Shown piece by piece: positions 1 to 5,322 of a stretch of 5,861 nt of DNA. The translations under genes were made by a program, and so were the position numbers. The DNA lies in the NCBI GenBank assembly GCA_003543035.1, contig DPJL01000242.1, forward strand, positions 763 to 6,623, written 5' to 3'. Within the stretch, counting starts at the first letter, position 1, and every line of letters starts with the position of its first letter. The notes beneath the pieces were generated by a model that made no database searches, was not told the DNA's origin, and saw only the letters and a program-made list of their open reading frames with translations. Source of the stretch: Micromonosporaceae bacterium. Its GTDB lineage: Bacteria > Actinomycetota > Actinomycetes > Mycobacteriales > Micromonosporaceae.

Positions 1-924
1 GCCCAATGGACCGATGAGCCTCAGCAGGCTCGCGATTGGTCCAACGATAAGTGGGCCATCGACATCACCAGCTCTGCCTGCTTCGTGAAGCCCGTGTGCG
101 CCAATGCGGGCGCCGGTGCCAAGACGGAGTGGCGGGTCAAAGGAGCGATCGCGACTTTGGTCAGCTGGACGCCGGACACCGAAATCCATCCGTGGCAGGC
201 GAGTGAGCTCGTCGCGCGGGCCGGGGAACGCACCATCGTGGCCACCACCAAGCCGTATGCCTCCAGGTTGCCCTCACTCGTGGCGGAGGCGGAGAAGGCT
301 GCGGTGATCGCGGATCGATTCGCCCGGGACGGCAAGACTCCCGCGCGGTACGTCGTCTACTACGCGGCAACACCGGAGTGGAAGCAGTGGTTCGGCTGGA
401 CCCCGCCGGACTGGTCCGGGGGAGTGGCGATCGACGTCAGCGATGACCGCTATGAGCTGGTCCTCAACGCCGACTATCTGCATCCGAGTGCGGTCGACGA
501 CCTGTTGCGGCACGAGCTGACCCACGCCTCCTCGCTGCCCGGCCGTTACACCAACAGCCGTGCCCTGTGGTGGTTGATCGAGGGCATCGCCGAGCTGGCC
601 GAGATGGAGGGGTCGCCCGCGTCATCCCATCCCGGCGCGTCCGAGATCGCCAAGCTGATCGCCAACGGCACAGTCACCAGCCTCGATGTGCCACCACCGA
701 CAAGCTCGGCAGAGGAAGAGATCGTGGCCGCTCGATACGGCGTGGCATTCCTAGGCGTGCGTTGCATTTCCGAGCGCTTTGGCGAGGAGAAGCTGGTGCA
801 GTTCTTCCATCGGGTGGTGCACGACGGCATCGCCCTTTCGGTGGCCGCACCGCAAATCCTCCAGATGGAGTGGCAGCCGCTGAACTCGGAGTGCTTCGGC
901 TACGTCAGGGAGACCGCAGGGTGA
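1..924 (+). CDS. Probable gluzincin-type zinc metallopeptidase (peptidase MA-like), 5' end outside window
   Basis: The frame is open from base 1 to the TGA at 922-924 (307 codons visible), so the true start lies upstream. GTG codons at 85 and 94 lack a ribosome site and would cut into continuous coding sequence. The key motif is HELTH at visible residues 171-175 (bases 511-525), followed after exactly 18 residues by Glu194 in WLIEGIAELAE. HExxH-x18-E with a W-x-x-E-G context is the zinc-ligand arrangement of M1-type gluzincins: His171, His175 and Glu194 as ligands, Glu172 as catalytic base. The segment before it (about residues 45-80) looks like a small alpha/beta or NTF2-like domain, as in many actinobacterial exported proteins of this kind. 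Export and a lipoprotein or signal peptide are inferred, since the N-terminus is missing. The substrate is unknown. Peptidase fold fairly sure; cellular role unassigned. Confidence 0.8.
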   Translation, partial: AQWTDEPQQARDWSNDKWAIDITSSACFVKPVCANAGAGAKTEWRVKGAIATLVSWTPDTEIHPWQASELVARAGERTIVATTKPYASRLPSLVAEAEKAAVIADRFARDGKTPARYVVYYAATPEWKQWFGWTPPDWSGGVAIDVSDDRYELVLNADYLHPSAVDDLLRHELTHASSLPGRYTNSRALWWLIEGIAELAEMEGSPASSHPGASEIAKLIANGTVTSLDVPPPTSSAEEEIVAARYGVAFLGVRCISERFGEEKLVQFFHRVVHDGIALSVAAPQILQMEWQPLNSECFGYVRETAG

Positions 925-961
925 TCTTGAAGAACACTCGCAATTGTCACTTCTGTCCCGG

Positions 962-967
962 TACCTT
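962..967 (+). promoter_or_regulatory. Candidate -10 box for leaderless transcription of the HTH gene
   Basis: TACCTT fits the actinobacterial TANNNT -10 pattern. Its last T is seven bases before the A of the ATG at 974, so transcription would begin at or next to the start codon. No Shine-Dalgarno-like purine run precedes that ATG, which agrees with leaderless translation. No convincing -35 element lies at 16-19 bp spacing; TTGTCA at 944-949 is only 12 bp away. Position-based inference only. Confidence 0.4.
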
Positions 968-973
968 ACTCAT

Positions 974-1180
974 ATGGTCACAGGACAACACGAAGCGCGC
1001 CTCGGGGAAGTCAAGTTCCTCACGGTGGCAGAAGTGGCGACGCTGATGCGCGTGTCCAAGATGACGGTCTATCGGCTTGTGCACTCCGGCGAGCTGACCG
1101 CGGTGCGGGTGGGACGGTCGTTCCGAGTGCCGGAACAAGCCGTGCAGGAATACCTTCGAGCGGCCTTCGAAGCAGCCTGA
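974..1180 (+). CDS. Excisionase/MerR-type helix-turn-helix DNA-binding protein (Rv0500A / SCO3328 BdtA-like)
   Basis: A 68-residue protein made almost wholly of one HTH_17/excisionase-family winged helix. It starts with a short N-terminal tail; the helix-turn-helix follows from FLTVAEVATLMRVSKMTVYR, and the wing is VRVGRSFRVPEQAVQEYL. It probably binds DNA as a dimer or oligomer, as shown for the related small regulator BldC. The ATG at 974 was chosen over an in-frame TTG at 944 because it gives the usual family length and N-terminus and sits seven bases past a -10-like box. From memory, close relatives lie next to proC and the bS22 gene in Streptomyces (SCO3328, reported as BldD target bdtA) and Mycobacterium (Rv0500A). 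It follows the metallopeptidase gene by 49 bp without a visible terminator. Target genes cannot be told from the sequence. Confidence 0.93.
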   Translation: MVTGQHEARLGEVKFLTVAEVATLMRVSKMTVYRLVHSGELTAVRVGRSFRVPEQAVQEYLRAAFEAA

Positions 1181-1208
1181 CACCGACCGGCTGCGGCTGC
1201 GGCCCGGT
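1172..1208 (+). terminator. Weak GC-rich inverted repeats at the end of the HTH gene (possible terminator)
   Basis: GCAGCC at 1172-1177, just before the TGA, is complementary to GGCTGC at 1189-1194 and again at 1195-1200. An overlapping alternative pairs ACCGG (1186-1190) with CCGGT (1204-1208). The stems are only 5-6 bp and no T-run follows. Actinobacterial terminators often lack a U-tract, so a weak intrinsic terminator or attenuator before the bS22 promoter is possible but not shown. Confidence 0.3.
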
Positions 1209-1264
1209 TATGTGCCAGGAACGCACACTGCCCGGCCCGCAGTCTTGCCGGACCGGCGTCAGGA

Positions 1265-1296
1265 GGAGGTGGAACCTCCGCTACCCTGGACAGGTT
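1265..1296 (+). promoter_or_regulatory. Candidate promoter region of the bS22 operon, with palindrome
   Basis: GGAAC (1271-1275) and GTT (1294-1296) are separated by 18 bp, which fits the GGAAY-N18/19-GTT pattern of sigma-R/sigma-H type ECF promoters. A TANNNT -10 candidate, TACCCT (1282-1287), lies between them but has no good -35. The GGAAC element is part of a perfect palindrome, GGAGGT-GGA-ACCTCC (1265-1279), which could be an operator or a coincidence of the purine-rich tract. A start near 1300 would leave about 30 nt of leader with the ribosome site at 1318-1324. Promoter presence is likely from the 151-bp gap; the sigma-factor assignment is a guess. Confidence 0.4.
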
Positions 1297-1317
1297 AAGT
1301 TCCACCACCCGTCAATC

Positions 1318-1324
1318 GAGAGGG
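1318..1324 (+). promoter_or_regulatory. Ribosome binding site of the bS22 gene
   Basis: GAGAGGG ends 7 nt before the ATG at 1332. It is the clearest Shine-Dalgarno sequence in the window and fixes the start of this very short gene. Confidence 0.7.
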
Positions 1325-1331
1325 CTGCCGT

Positions 1332-1433
1332 ATGGGCTCCGTGGTCAAGAAGCGCCGCAAGCGCATGGCTAAGAAGAAGCACCGCAAGCTGCTGCGCAAG
1401 ACCCGCGTCCAGCGTCGTCGTCTCGGTAAGTAA
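1332..1433 (+). CDS. Small ribosomal subunit protein bS22 (AURKAIP1/COX24-domain protein), 33 aa
   Basis: ATG at 1332 to TAA at 1431-1433 encodes 33 residues, over half of them Lys or Arg, beginning MGSVVKKRRKRMAKKKHRKL and ending RRRLGK. It matches, from memory, actinobacterial bS22 (Rv0500B in M. tuberculosis) almost residue for residue, and it is full length for the family. In mycobacterial ribosome structures this peptide lies in the small subunit near the decoding centre; its mitochondrial relative is mS38/AURKAIP1. A good ribosome site lies 7 nt upstream. The SDR gene begins 18 bp after the stop, so the two are probably co-transcribed, which is the usual actinobacterial order. The gene is easily missed by size-limited gene finders. 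Confidence 0.96.
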   Translation: MGSVVKKRRKRMAKKKHRKLLRKTRVQRRRLGK

Positions 1434-1451
1434 TCCCGCCGGGGGTGCGTT

Positions 1452-2477
1452 ATGCCCACAGTGAGCGCACCCAGGGTTGTGGTGGTCACCGGCGTCAGCC
1501 GCTTCCTCGGTGCGCACATAGCGTCCCAGATCGCCGCCGACCCCAAGGTTGAGCGAGTGATCGGACTCGATCGCATCGATCCCCCTTCGCAATATGCCGA
1601 CTTGCTCAAGGGCGTAGAGCTGCGCAAGGTCGACCTGACCAAGACCACTGGCAACACCCTGGCAAAGCTGCGCGCGGAAGCCGTCGTCCATCTCGCCGTC
1701 GTGTCCTCACCGGACCCCACGGCAGGCGGCCGGGCGGCGATGAAAGAGCAGAACGTCATCGGCACCATGCATTTGCTGGCGGGCTGTCAGCAGACGCCGA
1801 CGTTGAAACGCCTCGTAGTTCGGTCGTCCACGGCTGCCTATGGAGCGTCCTTTCGCGACCCCGCGGTGTTCACCGAGGACACCGAAGCGCGGGATGTGCC
1901 CAGAGGTGGCTACGGCCGCGACATCCTCGACATCGAGGGCTATGTGCGGGGGTTCCGGCGACGGCGCTCGGACGTCACGGCCACCGTGCTGAGGTTCGCG
2001 CCCTTCGTTGGGCCGACCGCGGAAACGGTGCTGCTGCGCTACTTTGCCCAGCAGGTGGTGCCTACGGTGCTCGGTCGTGACCCGCGACTGCAGTTCGTGC
2101 ACGTGGAGGACGCCTTGGAGATCCTGCGACGGTCCGTTGTGGAGGATCATCCGGGTACCTTCAACGTGGCTGGAGCGGGCGTAATCACGCTGGCCCAAGC
2201 GATCCGGCGGGCGGGGCGAATAGCGTTGCCCGTCGTCGAGCCGCTACTGCAGGCGGCCACCAGGCTGGGTGGCGTGTCACTGGACCAGGTCGACCTCTTT
2301 GTGCACGGTCGCGTCGTCGACACCACCAGCCTTACCAAGGAGTTCGGCTTCGTGCCCCGCTCGACCGCGGTCGCCTTCGACGATTTCATCAAGTCGCATC
2401 AGAACGGGGCGCTGCTCACCCCGGACAGGATCGACTCCTTCCTCGACATGATCAAGTCGGTGCGTGGCCGTGGCTGA
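1452..2477 (+). CDS. NAD-dependent epimerase/dehydratase-like extended SDR protein (Rv0501/GalE2-like)
   Basis: 341 residues with an extended-SDR layout. An N-terminal Rossmann strand and turn, VVVVTGVSRFLGAHIA, is followed by Asp40 at the end of strand 2 (which would favour NAD over NADP), then the S-S-T-A-A-Y-G segment at 125-131 and Tyr154 as the expected catalytic tyrosine. Two signature residues deviate. The middle glycine of GxxGxxG is Arg17, and the lysine of YxxxK is Ile158 (Y-G-R-D-I). The fold is secure, but ordinary epimerase chemistry is doubtful. The C-terminal half has the usual FVHVEDA segment of sugar-nucleotide SDRs. ATG at 1452 follows GGGGGTG (1441-1447), a passable ribosome site. 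It lies between bS22 (18 bp) and the acyltransferase (14-bp overlap). M. tuberculosis labels its positional equivalent galE2 without proven UDP-glucose activity. A lipid or envelope substrate is an inference from context. Confidence 0.92.
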   Translation: MPTVSAPRVVVVTGVSRFLGAHIASQIAADPKVERVIGLDRIDPPSQYADLLKGVELRKVDLTKTTGNTLAKLRAEAVVHLAVVSSPDPTAGGRAAMKEQNVIGTMHLLAGCQQTPTLKRLVVRSSTAAYGASFRDPAVFTEDTEARDVPRGGYGRDILDIEGYVRGFRRRRSDVTATVLRFAPFVGPTAETVLLRYFAQQVVPTVLGRDPRLQFVHVEDALEILRRSVVEDHPGTFNVAGAGVITLAQAIRRAGRIALPVVEPLLQAATRLGGVSLDQVDLFVHGRVVDTTSLTKEFGFVPRSTAVAFDDFIKSHQNGALLTPDRIDSFLDMIKSVRGRG

Positions 2478-3324
2478 CACCAACGACCAATGGGATGCGA
2501 AGGTCGCCTCCGGTCTCGCCTTCCTCAGACGGCGGCTGGTCGGCGAATACGAGGTCGACGACTTCGGCTTCGACGCCGACCTCACCGACCACCTCTTCCA
2601 TCCCGTGCTGCGCCAGGTTTACAAGCACTGGTTCCGCACCGAGGTTTTCGGCACCGAACATCTACCCGAGGAAAACGCGGCGCTGGTGGTGGCCAACCAC
2701 TCCGGCACGATCGCGCTGGACGCGCTCATGCTCTGCCTCGCGGTCCACGACGAGACCCCCGCAAACCGCTATCTGCGCCTGCTCGCCGCTGACCTGGTCT
2801 TCCGGCTGCCGATGGTCTCCGAGCTGGCCCGCAAGTCGGGCGCCACGCTGGCCTGCAACCCGGACGTTGACCGGCTGCTGCACGAGGGGCATCTGGTGGG
2901 AGTCTTCCCGGAGGGCTTCAAGGGTGTCGGCAAGCACTACTCCGATCGGTACAAGCTGCAGCGCTTCGGCCGCGCCGGATTTGTTTCGGTGGCACTTCGC
3001 AACCAGACCCCGATCATCCCGGCTGCGATCGTCGGCGCGGAAGAGACCTATCCGATGCTCGGCAACATCAAGCCGCTCGCCCGCTTGATCGGCACGCCCT
3101 ACTTCCCAATCACGCCAACGTTTCCGTGGCTGGGGCCGGCGGGTTTGGTACCACTGCCGAGCAAATGGATGATCCGGTTCGGTGAGCCCATCGACACCAC
3201 GCCCTACGCCGATCAGGCAGACGATCCGGCGGTCGTGTTCAACCTCGCCGATCAGGTGCGCGAGACGATCCAGGGCATGCTGCACGAGCTGTTGAAGCAG
3301 CGCCCCGATCCCTTCCAGGACTAG
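2464..3324 (+). CDS. Lysophospholipid acyltransferase family protein (PlsC-like, Rv0502-type)
   Basis: 286 residues with acyltransferase blocks in order. Block I is NHSGTIALD, with His79 and Asp86. A middle block surrounds NPDVDRLLHEG (132-142). Block III is FPEGFKGVGK (148-157), and block IV is PIIPAAIVGAEE (183-194). The spacing of the catalytic pair is HX6D rather than the HX4D of classical PlsC, nearer to the MGAT/DGAT2-like branch. The expected reaction is acyl transfer to a lysolipid or other lipid hydroxyl at the cytoplasmic membrane face; the acceptor is unknown. No clear membrane-spanning helix is seen, so it is probably a peripheral membrane protein. The start is GTG at 2464, overlapping the SDR gene by 14 nt (an in-frame GTG at 2470 is equally possible). 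Neither has a good ribosome site, suggesting translational coupling. Its last codons form the left arm of the terminator repeat. Confidence 0.92.
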   Translation: MAVADTNDQWDAKVASGLAFLRRRLVGEYEVDDFGFDADLTDHLFHPVLRQVYKHWFRTEVFGTEHLPEENAALVVANHSGTIALDALMLCLAVHDETPANRYLRLLAADLVFRLPMVSELARKSGATLACNPDVDRLLHEGHLVGVFPEGFKGVGKHYSDRYKLQRFGRAGFVSVALRNQTPIIPAAIVGAEETYPMLGNIKPLARLIGTPYFPITPTFPWLGPAGLVPLPSKWMIRFGEPIDTTPYADQADDPAVVFNLADQVRETIQGMLHELLKQRPDPFQD

Positions 3325-3337
3325 GGCGCTGCTTCAA
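3292..3337. terminator. Perfect 14-bp inverted repeat: probable bidirectional terminator between convergent operons
   Basis: TTGAAGCAGCGCCC (3292-3305) is exactly complementary to GGGCGCTGCTTCAA (3324-3337), with an 18-nt loop (3306-3323). A further G-T pair (3291/3338) is possible. The left arm is coding sequence for the last residues of the acyltransferase, and its TAG stop (3322-3324) touches the right arm. On the opposite strand the structure begins 14 nt after the protease TAA. It is the only strong hairpin at the meeting point of the two operons (27-bp gap), so it probably ends both transcripts. There is no T-run on either side, as is common in actinobacteria. Confidence 0.8.
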
Positions 3338-3351
3338 TATTCGATGTTCGG

Positions 3352-4197
3352 TTAGAGGATTCCTGCCAGCCAGCTCTGAACCACCGGAATCTCTACGCGC
3401 TGGTAGCCGCCGAGGTAGCGGCAGTTCTGCGTGTAGCCGTAGCTGGTGACTGCCACCAGGTACCCGTTGAGGAAGACCGGGCCGCCGGAGTCACCAAAGC
3501 AGGTGCCACCGCCGTCGCGGACGTCATTGGGGTTGCCGTTCATCTGCAGGATCTGCGGCGTGAGCTTCTGACCCGGGGACGTGGTGTACCGGCGGATCAG
3601 GGGGTAGCTCATCGGCTGAGGCTGCTGCGGGCCCGACTCGGGCTTGCGCACCTCGGTGCCATAACCGACCAGTTCAAAGGTGGTGCTGTTGAGCAGCGGC
3701 TGCGCGAACTGGTCGAGATAGTTCGTGCCTGCCAGGGTGGCCGGCGTGATACCCACGACCGGCTGGTCCAACACCACGACACCGACGTCGTTCCAGTTGT
3801 CGAGGTCGGTGAAGTTGGAGTACTGCGGGTGGGTGATCGCGGTGCCGGCGCGATGCCCGGCGGCCGTGATCTCCGCGGAGGTGAAGCCCGCAGCCGGGTT
3901 GGCCGCGACCGGGAAGCCGCTCGGCGGCTGCTCGGCGATGACCGTGTTGAAGGTGACCAGCGTCTTGCCCACGGTGCCATCAGTGCAGTGAGCCGCCGTA
4001 ATCAGGACAGTTGGGGTGACAAGCGTTGCCGAGCAACGGAAACGCCCTGTCCCGCCGTAGAAGAGGATCAGGCCGACATTTGGATGTCCCTCGCCGTCGG
4101 GCACGCCGCCGGTAATGGCAGCGGCCGGCGCGGCGACGCCGACCAGGACGAACAGCGAGAGCAGAGCCCCCGCGAGGGTGCGACGAATTGCTTTCAT
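3352..4197 (-). CDS. Secreted trypsin-like (S1 family) serine protease
   Basis: 281 residues. A Sec signal peptide covers residues 1-27: basic MKAIRR start, hydrophobic core, AAA cleavage site. A complete chymotrypsin-fold domain follows directly. The catalytic triad is His70 (ITAAHC), Asp137 (NDVGVVVLD) and Ser237 (GDSGGP). Cys55-Cys71 and Cys233-Cys259 match the conserved 42-58 and 191-220 disulfides. Cleavage after Ala27 would give the new N-terminus ITGGV, the equivalent of the activated IVGG end, so no propeptide is evident. The residue at the base of the S1 pocket (position 189) is Gly231, not Asp, which argues against Arg/Lys specificity and for a hydrophobic or small P1 residue. The ATG lacks a clear ribosome site. 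It lies 30 bp after the propeller gene in the same direction, so it is probably the last gene of that operon. Substrate unknown. Confidence 0.95.
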   Translation of the reverse strand: MKAIRRTLAGALLSLFVLVGVAAPAAAITGGVPDGEGHPNVGLILFYGGTGRFRCSATLVTPTVLITAAHCTDGTVGKTLVTFNTVIAEQPPSGFPVAANPAAGFTSAEITAAGHRAGTAITHPQYSNFTDLDNWNDVGVVVLDQPVVGITPATLAGTNYLDQFAQPLLNSTTFELVGYGTEVRKPESGPQQPQPMSYPLIRRYTTSPGQKLTPQILQMNGNPNDVRDGGGTCFGDSGGPVFLNGYLVAVTSYGYTQNCRYLGGYQRVEIPVVQSWLAGIL

Positions 4198-4215
4198 GTC
4201 ATTGAAGCGAGGGCG

Positions 4216-4232
4216 CGTGACTTTCTGTCACG
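4216..4232 (-). repeat. Small perfect hairpin across the stop codon of the propeller gene
   Basis: CGTGAC (4216-4221) and GTCACG (4227-4232) form 6-bp arms around a 5-nt loop, and the TGA of the propeller gene (4230-4228) lies in one arm. It occupies about half of the 30-bp gap before the protease ATG and ends 18 nt from it. No T-run follows. It may be a weak attenuator, an RNA-stability element or a small operator; chance cannot be excluded. Confidence 0.35.
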
Positions 4233-5322
4233 GCTTGGTTAGCGTGCGCAGATCCAGGACGTGCCAGGCCAGGGTTTCGTTGTCGCCGGTGGACCACCAG
4301 AGCACCGGGCCCCGGCTGGCAACCTGACTGATGTTCCTGGCGATCGTGATCGACCTGCGCTCCTCGAGATCGAAAAGCGCTAGTCTGCCGTCCGCGTGGG
4401 AGTAAACCTCGTACCGGTCGAGCAGCGCGACGTCCACAATGGACGCCGCCACGCTCCCACTGGCCGTCCGCAATCGCAGACTGCCATCGGGTTTGAGCAG
4501 CTCGATGACGGTGGAGGACTGGGTGGAGCCGATGATCAGAGCGCGGCACCAGACCGGGGAGCAGGCCATCAACTCGTTAGCCTGCACGCCGACCACGGTC
4601 CGCTCGTCGGTCTCCAGGTTGCGCAGCTCGACCGGCCCGTCCTCGCCGAGGTTGACGGTGCTCAGCCAGGGCCAACCGGCGAAGGAAAAGGCGCCTTCGC
4701 GCGTCTCGACCTTCACCTTGCCGCCGGCCAATGGCACCGTGCGGATCTCGGTCTGGGGTGTCGCTGTGCGAGCAGCGGCGAGCCAGCTCACCTCGCCGTC
4801 GTGGATGACCACATCATCGCGCTTGTCGAAGAGCGCGACATCCCCGGTGTCCGCGGTAACCAATCGGGGCGCGCCGGCCTCGGAATCGATTGCCCACACC
4901 CGGGTTTCGGCCTGGCCGTCCGGTGTGGTGGTGAGCTCCAGCCAGACCACGGACTTGCCGTCGGTGGCGAAGCCGGCAAACTCGGGCGTCTGGGCCTTTG
5001 GCAGTTTGCGCAGCTCACGCTCGCCTGACGGAGTGATGAGCAAGAGCCGGACCGAGCCGCCGGAGGCGTCAGCCGTCCCCAGCGATCGTTTGGCGTCCAC
5101 AAAGAACAGGGGCGAATAGGGAGCCCCGTCGGACACCTTCTCCTTGACCGGCTCGGGTTTGGCCCCCGGAAACGCCTGCTCGAGCGTGAGCTCGGCGGAG
5201 GTAGGAGCCGGCCGCGCGGCAGGTTTGGTCATCAGCATCGCGCCGGCCGCGCCCAGGGCCACGCAGAGCGCGAAAACACTGGTGAGCTTCACGGTCAACG
5301 GGTGACGGTGTCTTCCGTTCAA
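4228..5322 (-). CDS. Membrane-anchored extracytoplasmic protein, probable beta-propeller; function unknown
   Basis: 364 residues. A short basic N-terminus and one hydrophobic segment (about 13-31) without a clear cleavage site suggest a signal anchor with the rest outside the membrane. A Pro/Ala-rich linker (33-63) follows. Then come repeated short beta-strand units with patterns such as FVDAKRSLGT, GFATDGKSVVWLEL, RVWAIDSEAG, VSWLAAARTATPQTEIRTV and YSHADGRLALFDLEER, typical of TolB/PD40-like or WD-like propellers. Cys254 and Cys259 (CSPVWC) could form a disulfide. No enzymatic motif was found. It starts with TTG at 5322, overlapping the phosphatase stop as TTGA; GAAGG lies 8 nt upstream, supporting this start. 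The position between a membrane HAD phosphatase and a secreted protease suggests an extracytoplasmic binding or scaffold role, but this is inference. I do not recognise a named family. Confidence 0.85.
   Translation of the reverse strand: MNGRHRHPLTVKLTSVFALCVALGAAGAMLMTKPAARPAPTSAELTLEQAFPGAKPEPVKEKVSDGAPYSPLFFVDAKRSLGTADASGGSVRLLLITPSGERELRKLPKAQTPEFAGFATDGKSVVWLELTTTPDGQAETRVWAIDSEAGAPRLVTADTGDVALFDKRDDVVIHDGEVSWLAAARTATPQTEIRTVPLAGGKVKVETREGAFSFAGWPWLSTVNLGEDGPVELRNLETDERTVVGVQANELMACSPVWCRALIIGSTQSSTVIELLKPDGSLRLRTASGSVAASIVDVALLDRYEVYSHADGRLALFDLEERRSITIARNISQVASRGPVLWWSTGDNETLAWHVLDLRTLTKP

Noticed and set aside
85..924. GTG at 85 as start of the metallopeptidase gene
   Set aside because: The same frame is open to base 1, encodes plausible protein, and no ribosome site precedes 85; the gene is better treated as cut by the window edge.
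567..1046. 159-codon plus-strand frame overlapping the metallopeptidase and HTH genes
   Set aside because: It is an Arg/Ala-rich out-of-frame reading of two well-supported genes and has no recognisable domain.
944..1180. TTG at 944 as start of the HTH gene
   Set aside because: It adds ten residues not typical of the family and would overlap the likely promoter; the ATG at 974 gives the usual length.
1247..1257. GCCGGACCGGC palindrome
   Set aside because: With a one-base centre it cannot form a stable hairpin, and such short GC palindromes are expected by chance in this DNA.
2662..3285. 207-codon minus-strand frame opposite the acyltransferase
   Set aside because: It is a shadow of the acyltransferase gene, whose motifs are unambiguous on the plus strand.
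4201..4231. Possible separate promoter for the protease (GTGACA and TTCAAT on the minus strand)
   Set aside because: Spacing is 19 bp and the -10 match is poor; transcription would start inside the protease coding sequence.
4396..5119. Two long plus-strand frames (210 and 226 codons) opposite the propeller gene
   Set aside because: These are antisense readings that arise from the high third-position G+C; their proteins are low-complexity with no known motif, while the minus-strand frame has a membrane anchor and operon coupling.
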